Positions 1 through 10,533 of a stretch of 64,000 nucleotides of DNA are shown here, one piece after another. This DNA comes from Cerrena zonata (lineage: Eukaryota; Basidiomycota; Agaricomycetes; Polyporales; Cerrenaceae). Numbering within the stretch: position 1 is the stretch's first letter; the number at the start of each line of letters is the position of its first letter. The position numbers and the translations under genes were made by a program. The notes under the pieces were generated by a model, which saw nothing but the letters and a program-made list of their open reading frames with translations, had not been told where the DNA came from and did no database searches. Location: positions 124,001 to 188,000 of the forward strand of contig JASBNA010000054.1 of assembly GCA_038087015.1 (NCBI GenBank). Direction: 5' to 3'.

Positions 1-1783
1 TAGAAGTGATAGCAGAAGATCTTTTCAAAGCAGAAGAGAATTGGAAACGACGTAAAATCTTAATTTTTTCGGTTTTACCAGAATCCAAGGATCTTTCAAC
101 AGTGTCATGATTACCAACAGTCCAATTAGCAGCCTTTAAAGTTGCTTGTTCCATTGGGTCACCAACAACATCACCGTCATCTAATTTGACTAAAGCGTGG
201 GCGGAACCTAAAACATAAGAAGTAGTCTTTGGAGCTTCAGAACAATTGAATAAATGATGGATATTATCATTCTTGAAACCAGCTAAACCTTCAAAGACCA
301 AATCTTCAGCGGTTAAAGTACCAGTTTTATCGAAACAACAAACATCAAGTCTACCGGCCAATGGGATTCTAAACGGTTCAGTACAATAAACAAAGTGTTT
401 TTGTAAAGCAGATAAAGAAGTGTTGACAGCCATGGTCAATTCCATTGGTAATTCAGGAGGAACAACAGAGGTAAGAATAATAATACAGTCCAAGATTAAT
501 TTGGATTGAATTCTACCCATTTTAGTACCTTCAACCCAAACATACCAAGAAGCAGCAATAGCAAAGATAAGTAAGAACAAGATAAAAAAGAAGGCTTCTT
601 TATTACCAACTGAAACTCTTTCACTTGAGAAAATCATCATTCTAACCAAAGAACCTTGAGAAGTTTCAAACCCAGTTTTAGCAACAAAAGCTAAAGCACC
701 ATGATCAGGGGCAACTGGGATAATTGGATTTTCAGGTTTAGTAACTTGCAAAGCCATAGTACCACCATGTAATAAAGAATTTTTATCAAGACCTTCTGGT
801 TGCAAATTTTCATCACTTGGTCTTAATTTGATCGATTCTTTCAATAAAGGAGTAGATTCACCAGACAACATTGCTTCATTAACGATTGCAGAACCATCAA
901 GCAATAACAAATCACAAGGGATAGCACTATCATCTTGAGTTCTAGTAATAGATACTATATCACCTGGTAACAAGTCATTGGTTTCAATTTGTTTCCATTT
1001 TTTATCTCTATAAACATAAATAGTATAAGGTTTAATACCCATACTTTGGAATTCAGCCATGGTTGTTCTTCTTTGGAACACAGTAGTCATTTCAAAGGAA
1101 ACCAACATGAAAAGAGAAAAGAGAGAGTAGTACCATTGTTCATCCATGCACCATAAGGCAACAGAGAAAAGTTGAAAAACGAAAAATGGAGCAACAGCAT
1201 GTTCTTTAAACAATTCCAAAAATGTAGGAAGAGGAATATCAAATTTATTTTCACCATAATTTCTTTTCCATTTTTCTAAATCACCAGACAATCCAGTTGA
1301 TTTTTGAAAGTAACCCAAAGGAGGCAATTCATTAAATTTAAACTCTGGAGGAGAAAATTTAGCCAATTCAGGATGGAATAAATGACGTCTCTTTTGGTAT
1401 AAGAAACTAACTTGTTTTTCACCATCATGGAATACTTCTCTAACAATTTCACAAATTTCTCCAATACCAGAATTTGGTGCTGGAGTAATTTTAATATGTG
1501 ATGCTTCGGCAATACTTTTAACTGGACTGTAATTGAATCTAGCATCAATATTTATATTCCAATGGGGCATTAACCAAAACAATAAATTAACAGAAAGAAT
1601 AGTTAACAAATAAACAAAGGTCCATTCAGATCCAACAATATATGTATCATAATGATTCATATAGATATTGGTGAAAATTGGATATATAATGGCAAATGGC
1701 CATACCCAAGGTCTTAATATCAATGTTTTGGGTACCAATAGCTCGGCACCCTTGATGGCCGGGTTGCTTACTATATCAGACAT
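1..1783 (-). CDS. SPF1: SPF1, P5A-type ATPase of the ER (C-terminal half beyond window)
   Basis: N-terminal ~594 residues of a P5A P-type ATPase. The family acts in the ER membrane as a transmembrane-helix dislocase and affects ER ion and sterol homeostasis. The translation starts MSDIVSNPAIKGAELL and has paired hydrophobic N-terminal segments. It contains the P5A signature PPELPMELTMAVN (M4 region), the actuator motif LSGEST and the phosphorylation motif DKTGTLT, with the Asp near residue 482, close to its place in S. cerevisiae Spf1. The gene runs off the left edge, so the nucleotide-binding domain and the later membrane helices are missing here. The ATG at 1783 is the first in frame and sits just after the first conserved residues. 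No frame break was seen in the visible part. Confidence 0.95.
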   Translation of the reverse strand, partial: MSDIVSNPAIKGAELLVPKTLILRPWVWPFAIIYPIFTNIYMNHYDTYIVGSEWTFVYLLTILSVNLLFWLMPHWNINIDARFNYSPVKSIAEASHIKITPAPNSGIGEICEIVREVFHDGEKQVSFLYQKRRHLFHPELAKFSPPEFKFNELPPLGYFQKSTGLSGDLEKWKRNYGENKFDIPLPTFLELFKEHAVAPFFVFQLFSVALWCMDEQWYYSLFSLFMLVSFEMTTVFQRRTTMAEFQSMGIKPYTIYVYRDKKWKQIETNDLLPGDIVSITRTQDDSAIPCDLLLLDGSAIVNEAMLSGESTPLLKESIKLRPSDENLQPEGLDKNSLLHGGTMALQVTKPENPIIPVAPDHGALAFVAKTGFETSQGSLVRMMIFSSERVSVGNKEAFFFILFLLIFAIAASWYVWVEGTKMGRIQSKLILDCIIILTSVVPPELPMELTMAVNTSLSALQKHFVYCTEPFRIPLAGRLDVCCFDKTGTLTAEDLVFEGLAGFKNDNIHHLFNCSEAPKTTSYVLGSAHALVKLDDGDVVGDPMEQATLKAANWTVGNHDTVERSLDSGKTEKIKILRRFQFSSALKRSSAITS

Positions 1784-1937
1784 TATAGAAAGGCAACTGA
1801 TTATCCTGATTAATTGATATGAAGGAAAGAATCGTTTATCAAAGATTTAATTGATTCCGTCGATTTTTTCCACCTCGTTCTTTAATTTTTTTTCAGAGCC
1901 TTTTTTTTTTTTTTTTAAAGTGCTGTTAAGTTCTTCA

Positions 1938-2191
1938 ATGGCCACCTCAGTTGGTCCAATACGTTCATTGCCTTCCTTGGGAATATGGTAGTCACTATGA
2001 GGTTGACATTGACTACAAGGGAAGGTTTAAAAAACCAATACACATTGTAGGAGATCACCTAGCGAAACAGCAAACCTTGCTTCACCAGGAAAATATTGCA
2101 TTTAGTACCCGATGGAGAAGAAGCTGTAGAATCAGAGGTAACAGATTACAGTTACCAATGTCATTATAAATGTCAGCGGAAGAGATCATAG
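1938..2191 (+). pseudogene. Small broken ORF of unknown function
   Basis: Between SPF1 and the oxygenase there is a coding-like stretch split over three frames. An ATG at 1938 opens a short frame. A second frame (about 1951-2105) reads HCLPWEYGSHYEVDIDYKG and KKPIHIVGDHLAKQQ. A third (to the stop at 2191) reads VPDGEEAVESEVTDYSYQ and ends KCQRKRS. Removing one A near 2104 joins the second and third frames smoothly. The joined product would be about 84 residues. I do not recognise the family. It could be a real small gene with sequencing indels, a decayed gene, or chance. A conserved small ORF next to SPF1 in related yeasts would decide this. Confidence 0.35.
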
Positions 2192-2353
2192 GTCAACTGT
2201 TGAGGGTCCTTTGATACTAAGATCACGGGAAGTTAGATTTTTTTTCTGACTAATTGAAAAAGTTCAATTACTGTGGCTCCCAGTAAGTACTTAAACCTCA
2301 ATGATCCTCTTGAGTCATAGTCTATTTGATAGTAACCCAGAGTCATAGTGAAA

Positions 2354-3472
2354 ATGTCATTCCAGGAGATTCCAGTACTTGACTTGAGGCTTTCCCAAGA
2401 CCCTGAGACTAAACCCAAGTTCTTGCTGCAATTGAGAAATGCTTTGATAAACGTTGGATTTTTACTACTTACAAATTACGAAGCAATTGGTCCCAGTAAA
2501 GAAGAACTCGAGCTGATCAAGAACCAGTCTTTTGAATTTTTCAAGTTGCCACAAGAAGTGAAGGCAGGATGTGAGATGATCCATTCTCCACATTTCTTGG
2601 GGTATACTAGACTAGCCAATGAAATCACTGCCCTTCATACCGACTGGAGGGAACAAATTGACCTAGCCACCGAATTGCCAGCTCCCGGAAAAGACGAACC
2701 AATTTACAGAAACATAGAAGGACCCAACTTATGGCCCGATGGGGAGTATATCCCCAATTTCAAGCCTACGGTGTTGAATCATATCACCAGAATGACTAAC
2801 TTAGCCACTGAATTCAGAAGATTGGTTTGTGAGTCAATTGGACTACCAAAGGATGCCATGGATAATTACTTCAAAGAGAATCAACAGTGCAAAATGAAAC
2901 TAATTGCTTATCCGGATTTCCATCAGCTTGAAAACAAGTCGGCAGTTTCTTTGGATGATACTCCCAACACTGCTGGCCAAGGTTGTGGACCTCATCGTGA
3001 TTCAGACTTGTTGACCTATATATATCAAGCCACAGACCATACGGACTCATTACAAGTACAAAACTTCCAAGGAAAATGGATAACTGTTCCTAACATTCCA
3101 AATGCGTTGGTTGTTAACAACGGCCAAACCCTAGAAGCAATTTCTAAAGGTGTATGTAAAGCAACCATCCACCGAGTTCTTATACCCAAGGCAGGGTCTG
3201 GTACTCGTATATCGATTCCATTTTTCCAGACAATTGATCTCGACTCTTACAAAGTTTCCTTGAAAGATATTCCGCAAGATGTCTTGGATATAAAAGACGA
3301 GAGGGACCGTAAAATAGAAGATTGGGCTGTTGACGTTGGATTTCAATACCAGCCAGATGTTGAAAAACATCCAGTTGGCTATGCTGTTTTCAGAAATCGT
3401 ATCAAAAGCCACCAGGACGTGAGTGCTAAGTGGTACCCTCAAATACTAAAAGAAGTTTTAGCAGAATACTAA
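2354..3472 (+). CDS. 2-oxoglutarate/Fe(II)-dependent oxygenase, isopenicillin-N-synthase-like
   Basis: A 372-residue member of the 2OG-Fe(II) dioxygenase superfamily. The N-terminal DIOX_N-like region begins SFQEIPVLDLRLSQD. The jelly-roll core has the HxD pair at residues 214-216 (GPHRDSDLLTY), the distal His near 273 (CKATIHRVL) and the 2OG-binding RxS near 283 (TRISIPFF). All iron and cosubstrate ligands are therefore present and the enzyme looks functional. The substrate cannot be read from sequence; fungal members of this clade are mostly uncharacterised. I chose the ATG at 2354; an in-frame GTG two codons earlier is not a plausible yeast start. It stands alone, with 3' spacing of 176 bp to the carrier gene. 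Confidence 0.9.
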   Translation: MSFQEIPVLDLRLSQDPETKPKFLLQLRNALINVGFLLLTNYEAIGPSKEELELIKNQSFEFFKLPQEVKAGCEMIHSPHFLGYTRLANEITALHTDWREQIDLATELPAPGKDEPIYRNIEGPNLWPDGEYIPNFKPTVLNHITRMTNLATEFRRLVCESIGLPKDAMDNYFKENQQCKMKLIAYPDFHQLENKSAVSLDDTPNTAGQGCGPHRDSDLLTYIYQATDHTDSLQVQNFQGKWITVPNIPNALVVNNGQTLEAISKGVCKATIHRVLIPKAGSGTRISIPFFQTIDLDSYKVSLKDIPQDVLDIKDERDRKIEDWAVDVGFQYQPDVEKHPVGYAVFRNRIKSHQDVSAKWYPQILKEVLAEY

Positions 3473-3648
3473 TCATATATATATACTTTGTTGTAATCCA
3501 TTACTGTAGTATAGTTATTTGGCTGAAAAAATTGGAAAATTTCAACGCAAAAAAAGTCGCAGTACGCTTCATCTCATTGAGAATGATAAGCAATTATGTG
3601 GTTTCTGAAACACTTAATGATCATCTAGTAGTATTCTCAAGGTGTCGA

Positions 3649-4645
3649 ATGGGTAAAACAGAAAGGGAAGACCATCTTACAAAGGACTCTTCTGTGTCAG
3701 CCGTGGAGGCTGCAGTAGCAGGATCAATGTCAGGTGCTATTGCCAGGTATGTTATCGAAATTTCTTCAAGAAATACAGCAGGCCGATACTAATCACTAAT
3801 AAAGAGCTGTGACGGCACCGTTGGACACCATTAAGATCAGGCTCCAACTTCAGCGACACGGGTTTGCTGCCAAATATAATGCAGCCCACACTGTTAAGAA
3901 CTTACTTCGAAATGAAGGAATCACTGCTTTGTGGAAAGGTAATGTTCCAGCAGAAATCATGTATATTCTATATGGAGCCACTCAATTTACATCCTACACA
4001 CTCCTTAACTCAGCATTAAATGACTTGGAAACGAAATATCCTCAATATGTCAAGATAAACCCTAGTTTTAGTTCTTTAATCGTGGGAAGTGGTGCAGGAA
4101 TCGCAAGTACTTTAACTACTTATCCATTTGATTTATTGAGGACAAGATTAGCAGCAAACTCTTCTAAAGAGTTTCTATCCATGATGAAGACCATGAAGAA
4201 TATCTGGTTGAAGAATGGGTTTTTTGGTTATTTTGCTGGTATTAAACCAACAATGTTGTCGGTAGCTAGTACCACTGGATTAATGTTTTGGTCTTACGAA
4301 TTAGCTCGTGACTTTTCTAAACAGTATAAGGATGATATTCCCTTCATAGAGGGATTTTGTGGGTTTATAGCCGGTGCAACTTCTAAAGGTATAACTTTCC
4401 CTCTCGATACATTAAGAAAAAGAATTCAAGTTCATAGTATAATGGAGCCCGAATTAGCTCCTTTCAACGCTACTGGAAACTTTATGAATATTTTGAAGTC
4501 AGAAGGGCCCTTAGGTTTCTATAAAGGTTTCGGTGTAAGTTTATTGAAAACTGCTCCAACTAGTGCCATTTCCCTCTTTGTTTATGAATACAGTCTCAAT
4601 ACGATTAAATCAGCTAGCGAGGTTACTACAAAATTGGAAGCTTAA
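3649..4645 (+). CDS. TPC1: TPC1-like mitochondrial thiamine pyrophosphate carrier (one intron)
   Basis: Two exons, 3649-3746 and 3805-4645, give 312 residues, close to S. cerevisiae Tpc1 (314). It is an inner-membrane SLC25 carrier expected to move thiamine pyrophosphate into mitochondria. Three carrier repeats are visible: the first signature ([14 protein letters not shown]) begins right after the splice junction, the second is [13 protein letters not shown] and the third is [13 protein letters not shown]. Each is followed by the usual GFxGYFAG/GFYKGF-type glycine motif. The intron falls inside the first helix, joining GAIAR to AVTAPLD. Assignment to TPC1 rests on similarity across all three repeats ([14 protein letters not shown]). 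Other SLC25 members are less likely but not excluded. It converges on the next gene. Confidence 0.88.
3747..3804 (+). other. Spliceosomal intron in TPC1
   Basis: 58-nt intron with 5' splice site GTATGT, a TACTAAT branch site at 3787-3793 and a 3' end AAAG. Removing it restores one continuous 312-codon frame (phase 2: AG + A = Arg). Confidence 0.9.
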
Positions 4646-4777
4646 TCGATCAAAACTAATCATCCTAACACTTGCATTCTCTTTTATATTCCAATTGCAT
4701 TGTAAAAGCAAAAAAAAATAATCATTTGTATAATATGTAATATTTAATCTATTCGTAATAAAATTATCGTTTCCACG

Positions 4778-6360
4778 CTACATGGTGAATAAATAATCAT
4801 CCTCTTCATCTTCATCCTCATCTCTCTCATTAACGTCATCTGCCTCGAAGCTAGCAGTTATGTTGACAAAGTCAACATCCATTTCTTCAATGCCATTACT
4901 CACCTCGTCATCGTCTGAAGCTGCCTCCTCACCGTACCCAGGCCCATAATATTTTGTGAACAGGGTTGGCAGAATATATTCTTTATCATTGTCTGAAGTT
5001 GTTTCGTTTTCATAAAAGGAAGTTTCGTCGGTTTGATTGTTACTTGTAGCAGGGCTTTGTTTAAAAGTCGGATTATTCACGTCTTTTGAGTGAATATACA
5101 ATAATTGCGAATTTGCTAAGAGATTATGTACCCTCGAGGGTTTTCTAGATACCGTGGATTTATTATTGACGTTATGAGGTATATCCCTAGACTTTCTCGG
5201 TTTTTTGTAAGATCCATTTTTTGCAGTCGATTTATCATCTTGTTGCTGGGAAGTGACTTCTAATTGTTTTCTGATATATAATGGCAAGCTTTCACCAACC
5301 ATTGACGCTCTTCTATTTTGTTTAGTGGTATCATTGAAGCCAGGGCGTGGAGTAACTGGATACTCTTCGCTAGTAGGGTCTGCTTCGGGCTCGGCTAGTT
5401 TAGGATCGTTTGAAGATTTTCGTAATTTTTGGCCTAGTTGATTAAACAAAAAGACATTCGTATCTTTATCGTTCTTTTTATTCAGTCCATCTTGTTTTCT
5501 TCCTAAGACAAACTTAAAGTTTTTCAGTACATCTCTCAAGCGATTTTTGATTGGGACTTTACTAGAGGAATCAATTGTGTTAACAGGGGTTTTCGGAGCA
5601 TTTACTTCGGCTTTGGTGATAACATTGACATTACTGGTGGATACTGGTGCTGGCTTGCTTAGACTGGAGTTCCTCTTATGAAGTCCTGGTCTAGTAGCAT
5701 CTTTCTTTTGATTTAAATAATCAGGATTCAAATGCATTAAATCTAATGACATTCTTCGTTCAGTTTTCGAAAGTCGAGGCATTTCTCGTATAGGCAACTT
5801 TGCCTTTTCTTTAGGAGGTGCCTGGGCTACCTGGGTGATTGTATTGTCCATATTCTCCGACTTTGCCAGTAGTGATTGCCTTAGTCCTGAAGCATCAGCC
5901 TTATCGTTTATTACAGGGTTTGTCTGAATTTCTTTCTGGAAATTTCGAAGCCCCAAACCATCTATTATACCCGTTGCTTCTTTGTAGACAGTCGTATCAG
6001 GATCATTGAACTCATTCATCAATGTTTCGAGATCTGTTTCCGGGAAACTTGTTTCCGAAACATACTGCCTATATAAGTCGTCCACCTTCATTTGCACAAA
6101 GGGTACATGTGACACGTTCAATTTACCAGCCAAATCATCCCATTGAATTTGGTTAGCATACTCAGCTCCAAAGTCGGGCCACAATCGTCTACCCTTGAGA
6201 TACGATAGAAGCTGTTCATCCAAGTTATCATTCCAATCAAACTATTTCCACTAGTTAGCATTAAGAGGTTCTAACAAGCCAGTGAATAGATACGTACCGT
6301 TTTGCTTTTATCGAGACCTATATCCCTCGAGCTAAATTCTGGCGAATATGCCTTGGACAT
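4778..6360 (-). CDS. Intron-containing disordered protein, possibly Atg29-like
   Basis: Two exons, 6298-6360 and 4778-6241, encode 508 residues. Exon 1 supplies MSKAYSPEFSSRDIGLDKSK. Exon 2 continues FDWNDNLDEQLLSYLKG, then a compact region with IQWDDLAGKLNVSHVPFVQM and DDLYRQYV. The pattern (FxWN..., xWDxLA, a V-x-FxxQ stretch, LYxxY) resembles the N-terminal domain of Atg29, a scaffold of the autophagosome assembly site. I hold this only as a possibility. The rest is Ser/Lys/Asn-rich and disordered (Arg-Arg-Met-Ser-type basic sites, KNRLRDVLKNFKFVLGRKQ) with a very acidic C-terminus (EEMDVDFVNI, DEDEEDDYLF). S. cerevisiae Atg29 is far shorter. It diverges from MLH3 with about 197 bp between starts. 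Confidence 0.82.
6242..6297 (-). other. Spliceosomal intron near the 5' end of the disordered-protein gene
   Basis: 56-nt intron on the minus strand: 5' splice site GTACGT, a TGCTAAC branch site (plus-strand 6254-6260) and an AATAG 3' end. Exon 1 ends on a codon boundary and exon 2 opens in frame with FDWNDN. Without it the gene has no in-frame ATG near its conserved start. Confidence 0.85.
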
Positions 6361-6557
6361 TGGTTCAAGAGGTTTCTTTCAACTGCTATTATACAAAATA
6401 TTTACTAATTCTGGGGATTTTTTTCTGATTATCTTCAGGGTTATCAGTCAAGACTCGCAAAAGAAAAATGTAGGAGAGAAAGAGTAGCAGATCAAAAAAC
6501 CCACTGCACTTATCATCACTTGGAGCCAGTTTGAGTATCCTTGAGAGTCAAGATGCA

Positions 6558-8756
6558 ATGGAGATGAAACTGTCACATCCGAAGATCCAGCAGCTAAGCA
6601 GCAGTGTGAAGGCTCGTTTACAGTCGCAGATCACCTTGAATACCTATGGAGCTGCAGTGAGAGAAGTGATCCAGAATAGTATCGATGCCGGTGCCTCTCA
6701 GATTGATATTAAGTTGGACTTGTCGTCGTTGAGTTTTTGGGTGAAGGATGATGGGGTTGGGATTCCTCCTGATGAGCTCGAACGCATTTGCCAGCGTTAC
6801 TTCACTTCCAAGTTAAGACGCTTGGAAGATTTGACTAGTATAAAAACCTTTGGGTTTCGTGGGGAGGCTCTTCATTCACTAGTATCAATGAGTAATTTGA
6901 CCATCGTTTCGAAAAGAGCCGATTTCAACTCTAGTTACATTACGAGGTTTACTGGGGACGGAAACTCCAATATTGCTTTACCCTTTGATATGAGTAATAG
7001 GGAAGAAAACCCCGTCAATGACTTCTTTTACTTTGAACCTTTCAGGTCAAGCGGGACCATTGTGACTGCTTCAAGCTTATTCCAGAATATTCCGGTAAGG
7101 CGAAACAATATACTAAGGCTCCCCGAGTACAATTTGCTACATGAAGTGAAGGAGGTTGTATTGAAGAGTTTAATTGACCATCCGAATGTTAGAATTACAG
7201 TATGGAAACTCAATAAGGGTAGTCAGACCAGCAAGCAGGTACTTAAGGTTAACAGAGTCTTTGGGAACTTGAACTGGTATTCTAATTTATTGACTTCGAT
7301 CTATGGATCCAGTCTATTACCGACCCATGAAGTTGTAAATGCCTCATTCAAAGACATCAAAATGCATGGAGTTATTGGGATCCAACCTAATCAGTCTCGA
7401 AAGTATCAGTATATTTCAATCAACGGGAGACTGGTTCAAACGTCAGAAGAGGATTCAAACACGATTAATAAGATATTTGTTGGATGCAACTTTGGCGGTC
7501 AGCAGTTAAACTTAACTGACTTTACAGATCATAAAAAAAGAGTTAGCTCAGTTGGGAAACCGTTTAGTAAATATCCGGTTTTCTTGATTAATTTTGAATG
7601 TCAAACCCAGTCTGGTGACTTACTACAAGATCCTTCAAAGACGATTGTTCACCCTCGACAATGGCGGGTATTATTCAAAATGCTTAATAAAGTCTTTATC
7701 AGCTTTCTTAAGCACGCTGGTTATGATTTACAGCTTAATCGAAAAGTAATAAGCTCGCCAACCCCCAGTCCCACGAAACGTATGCTGGAAGAACCAACCG
7801 ATATCCTGCCTTTGAAGAGAAGCTCTGCAGCTTCCCGCTTTATACTTAACTCTAATTCCAGATTTGGATCCATAAAGCCCGACGAGATAAGGGGGATACT
7901 ACTGAATAGCGATCGTCCAGGATATTTTTACAAGCCAGTTAATTTTATAAAATCTTCAAAAACGAACGAATCTCACCTTACAGCATCAATATCTTGTCAT
8001 TTGCACAAATGCTCGGAAGATGATGATATAAGAAGAATCAACACAATGTCGGAATATCCTGATGCTGTTGATCTGGAAAACATTTCTTTGAAAAAAGAAT
8101 GTCTCCACGAAGACAACTGTCGGGTGGTACTGCAATTGTATAAGAAATTCATTTTGGTTGTTATTGAATCGGAAGGGACCAAGAATTTAATGATCATTGA
8201 CCAACATGCATGTGACGAAAGAATCAAAGTTGAAAACTTGTACATGACTTTTCTCCATCAGGTTTATGACACTGATTTAAGAGTGAAACTAGCCCAGCCG
8301 TTTGATCTCTCAGTACCAGGAGAGGAAATCGAGTACTTAACGGCGTTCAGACCAAACTTCAACAGCTTTGGCATTGACTTCGAAACTCATGAAACAGATG
8401 GCCGAGTACATATTACTCATTTGCCTGAATTACTTATTGGAAAAATTGCTAACGACGCTAAGTTCTTACGAGCTAGTATTTTACAGCACGTCTGGGATTT
8501 AGCACTACACCGCAAATCAGCAAAGCTCACTGGGTCTCCTGCCGACTGGTTTCAAAAAATCAAAGATTTGCCTAGTATAATCATGGAAGTTATCAACTCA
8601 AAAGCATGTCGATCGGCAATCATGTTCGGAGACTTGTTGGAAATGAAAGATATGCAAAACATGGTCAAATCTTTGCATCGTTGCCAATTGCCTTTCCAAT
8701 GTGCTCATGGGAGACCTACCATCACTCCTTTGGTTGATTTATCAAAGCAGAATTAG
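6558..8756 (+). CDS. MLH3: MLH3, MutL-family endonuclease subunit
   Basis: 732 residues (S. cerevisiae Mlh3 715). The N-terminal GHKL ATPase has IQNSIDAGASQ (motif I), VKDDGVGIP (motif II) and KTFGFRGEALHSL (motif III). The C-terminal dimerisation/nuclease domain has DQHACDERIKVEN near residue 548 (the DQHAxxExxxxE metal-binding motif), ACRSAIMFGD near 682 and CAHGRPT near 714. The Mlh1-Mlh3 nuclease resolves meiotic crossovers and contributes to mismatch repair. The family choice (Mlh3 rather than Pms1) rests on HSLVSMSNLTIVSKR after motif III and on the overall length. The ATG at 6558 is the first in frame; an upstream in-frame TTG at 6531 is not a plausible start. No frame breaks. Confidence 0.93.
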   Translation: MEMKLSHPKIQQLSSSVKARLQSQITLNTYGAAVREVIQNSIDAGASQIDIKLDLSSLSFWVKDDGVGIPPDELERICQRYFTSKLRRLEDLTSIKTFGFRGEALHSLVSMSNLTIVSKRADFNSSYITRFTGDGNSNIALPFDMSNREENPVNDFFYFEPFRSSGTIVTASSLFQNIPVRRNNILRLPEYNLLHEVKEVVLKSLIDHPNVRITVWKLNKGSQTSKQVLKVNRVFGNLNWYSNLLTSIYGSSLLPTHEVVNASFKDIKMHGVIGIQPNQSRKYQYISINGRLVQTSEEDSNTINKIFVGCNFGGQQLNLTDFTDHKKRVSSVGKPFSKYPVFLINFECQTQSGDLLQDPSKTIVHPRQWRVLFKMLNKVFISFLKHAGYDLQLNRKVISSPTPSPTKRMLEEPTDILPLKRSSAASRFILNSNSRFGSIKPDEIRGILLNSDRPGYFYKPVNFIKSSKTNESHLTASISCHLHKCSEDDDIRRINTMSEYPDAVDLENISLKKECLHEDNCRVVLQLYKKFILVVIESEGTKNLMIIDQHACDERIKVENLYMTFLHQVYDTDLRVKLAQPFDLSVPGEEIEYLTAFRPNFNSFGIDFETHETDGRVHITHLPELLIGKIANDAKFLRASILQHVWDLALHRKSAKLTGSPADWFQKIKDLPSIIMEVINSKACRSAIMFGDLLEMKDMQNMVKSLHRCQLPFQCAHGRPTITPLVDLSKQN

Positions 8757-8946
8757 CAACTTTGTAGAAATAATGAAGTAATGAAGTTAATTGCAAAATT
8801 TATGTATTGTGTTCGCTATAAAAAAAAAAAACCTTAACATTTTCAAGCATCACCAAAAACTCATGAAAAAAAAAAGTAAACTTAGATGAACCGTTAAGAC
8901 CAAACAAAAGAGCCCATTCTGTACCCAGCCAAGGAGAAACATCAGG

Positions 8947-10302
8947 ATGTCGTCATTTTTGAATTCTAACGAAAATGATGTCTTCTCTACTCCAGTGAAG
9001 ACGTTTGGTAAGACTTCAACGCCTCCACCAAACATGTCCTCCACACCGAAGAATAATACACCATTGAGAACAGTGACTCAATCACCAATAAGGAGATACC
9101 GATTACATAATTTGATTGATGAGCCCAGTACTAATGAGAAGAGTGGACACTCGTCAGTCATAGGAAATCAACCATCAGAACAGTCGAAAGGACATTATGA
9201 AGATAAAGTCAAGGATATGTTGTATGATGAACCAATAATGCCATTGAATAACATGACCCATAAACTACATCAGCAGCGCCGTGTGCCCCCACAGGAAGGG
9301 CACAAGAACGGGGACGCAGGCATGAAGGAACCAATTTACTATAAACCACCCAGTGCTAGCAGTAGAAACGGATTCAAGGCCTTGTTACCACCAGGAGCAG
9401 GATCAGTAGTGAAAAATAGAAACCCTATAATAGTGCAAGAAACGGAGCATCCCCAACCAAGACTCGATGATGAATTGTCCGATGAAGAGGACGACTCACT
9501 CAAATATCCTACTGGAGAATGGGTGAACCCAGTGGTTAAAACTGCATTAAGTCGACAAGTCAATAAGCAACAGCAGTTTTACAAGTTGGCCTATAGTATT
9601 TTTTCGCTACTTTTAGTTAAATTTTTCCATAATATAGCACGTTACGTAGTTATATTGGTGGAAATGAATCAAGATCCAAATGTTCGGTCGATCAATCAGT
9701 ATTTAAAACAGGGACTCGATGATGAAAAAAACGGGTTGAATTATTATGGGAGCATAATCATCAAGGTAATTGAACTGTTATTAATTATAAATATTATCAT
9801 ATATGGATATAAATTGATCAAACCTCAGGATCAGTGTTACGATTTGCCATTAACCAATAAACAGAGAGAACTAGTGGGACTCAAACCAATGGAAGAAGAA
9901 GTAAAAGAAGATTTTGAAGACGAAGATGTTGTCAAAGACGACCTTGATTCAAATTTGATATTAAAACAACGAAAATTCGATGCTAAATTAACTAAAAATG
10001 AAATCAAAGAGATTCCCAAATATAATCGATCTAACTTATCATATTCAATGTATACCATCCAACCAAAACAAACAGACTCCAGTGACAACTTACAAACAAG
10101 GTTAACCGAAGGAGATTTCGATTACAACCTTGCCAAAAAAAAATTAATCCAATCCGGAGACCATCAAGTGCAGTTGGCAAATCAAGACATTAATTCCAAG
10201 GAACAAACAGAATTGATCCAGAAGTTCAAAGAAAAATACAATCTCGACTTCAACTACGATACTTCGGTTGATACTCGCAATGTGTTGTCATCCTTGAAGT
10301 AA
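8947..10302 (+). CDS. POM34: POM34-like nuclear pore membrane protein
   Basis: 451 residues. The N-terminus is Ser/Thr/Pro-rich with repeated S/T-P sites (STPVKTFGK, TPPPNMSSTPKNNTPLRT). Two hydrophobic segments follow: about residues 212-235 (FYKLAYSIFSLLLVKFF...VVIL) and 268-290 (IIIKVIELLLIINIIIYGYK). After the second comes YDLPLTNKQRELVGLKP, a motif I associate with the fungal Pom34 (NPCC) family. The C-terminus is acidic then basic. Pom34 anchors the membrane ring of the nuclear pore with Pom152 and Ndc1. The assignment relies on the two-helix layout and the LPLT-x-QRxLxGL motif. Another two-pass nuclear-envelope protein is possible. Confidence 0.65.
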   Translation: MSSFLNSNENDVFSTPVKTFGKTSTPPPNMSSTPKNNTPLRTVTQSPIRRYRLHNLIDEPSTNEKSGHSSVIGNQPSEQSKGHYEDKVKDMLYDEPIMPLNNMTHKLHQQRRVPPQEGHKNGDAGMKEPIYYKPPSASSRNGFKALLPPGAGSVVKNRNPIIVQETEHPQPRLDDELSDEEDDSLKYPTGEWVNPVVKTALSRQVNKQQQFYKLAYSIFSLLLVKFFHNIARYVVILVEMNQDPNVRSINQYLKQGLDDEKNGLNYYGSIIIKVIELLLIINIIIYGYKLIKPQDQCYDLPLTNKQRELVGLKPMEEEVKEDFEDEDVVKDDLDSNLILKQRKFDAKLTKNEIKEIPKYNRSNLSYSMYTIQPKQTDSSDNLQTRLTEGDFDYNLAKKKLIQSGDHQVQLANQDINSKEQTELIQKFKEKYNLDFNYDTSVDTRNVLSSLK

Positions 10303-10533
10303 AGTCCATGTGAATGGTGATGGCTTTGTATAGAAATATAAATTTTGCAATCTTTTAATGAGCACATGTAAAAAACAACCAACCAAAAAAAAAAAAAAAA
10401 AAGTACTGAGAGAGAACCCTATCAAACGGAGTATTGCGGGGTGATTCAACCAAAGCTATACATTATAGGCTTTGAATTGGAATTGAAGGGACTGAAGTAG
10501 CTACTTCTTCTAAGTGATTGGTGCAGAATAGGC

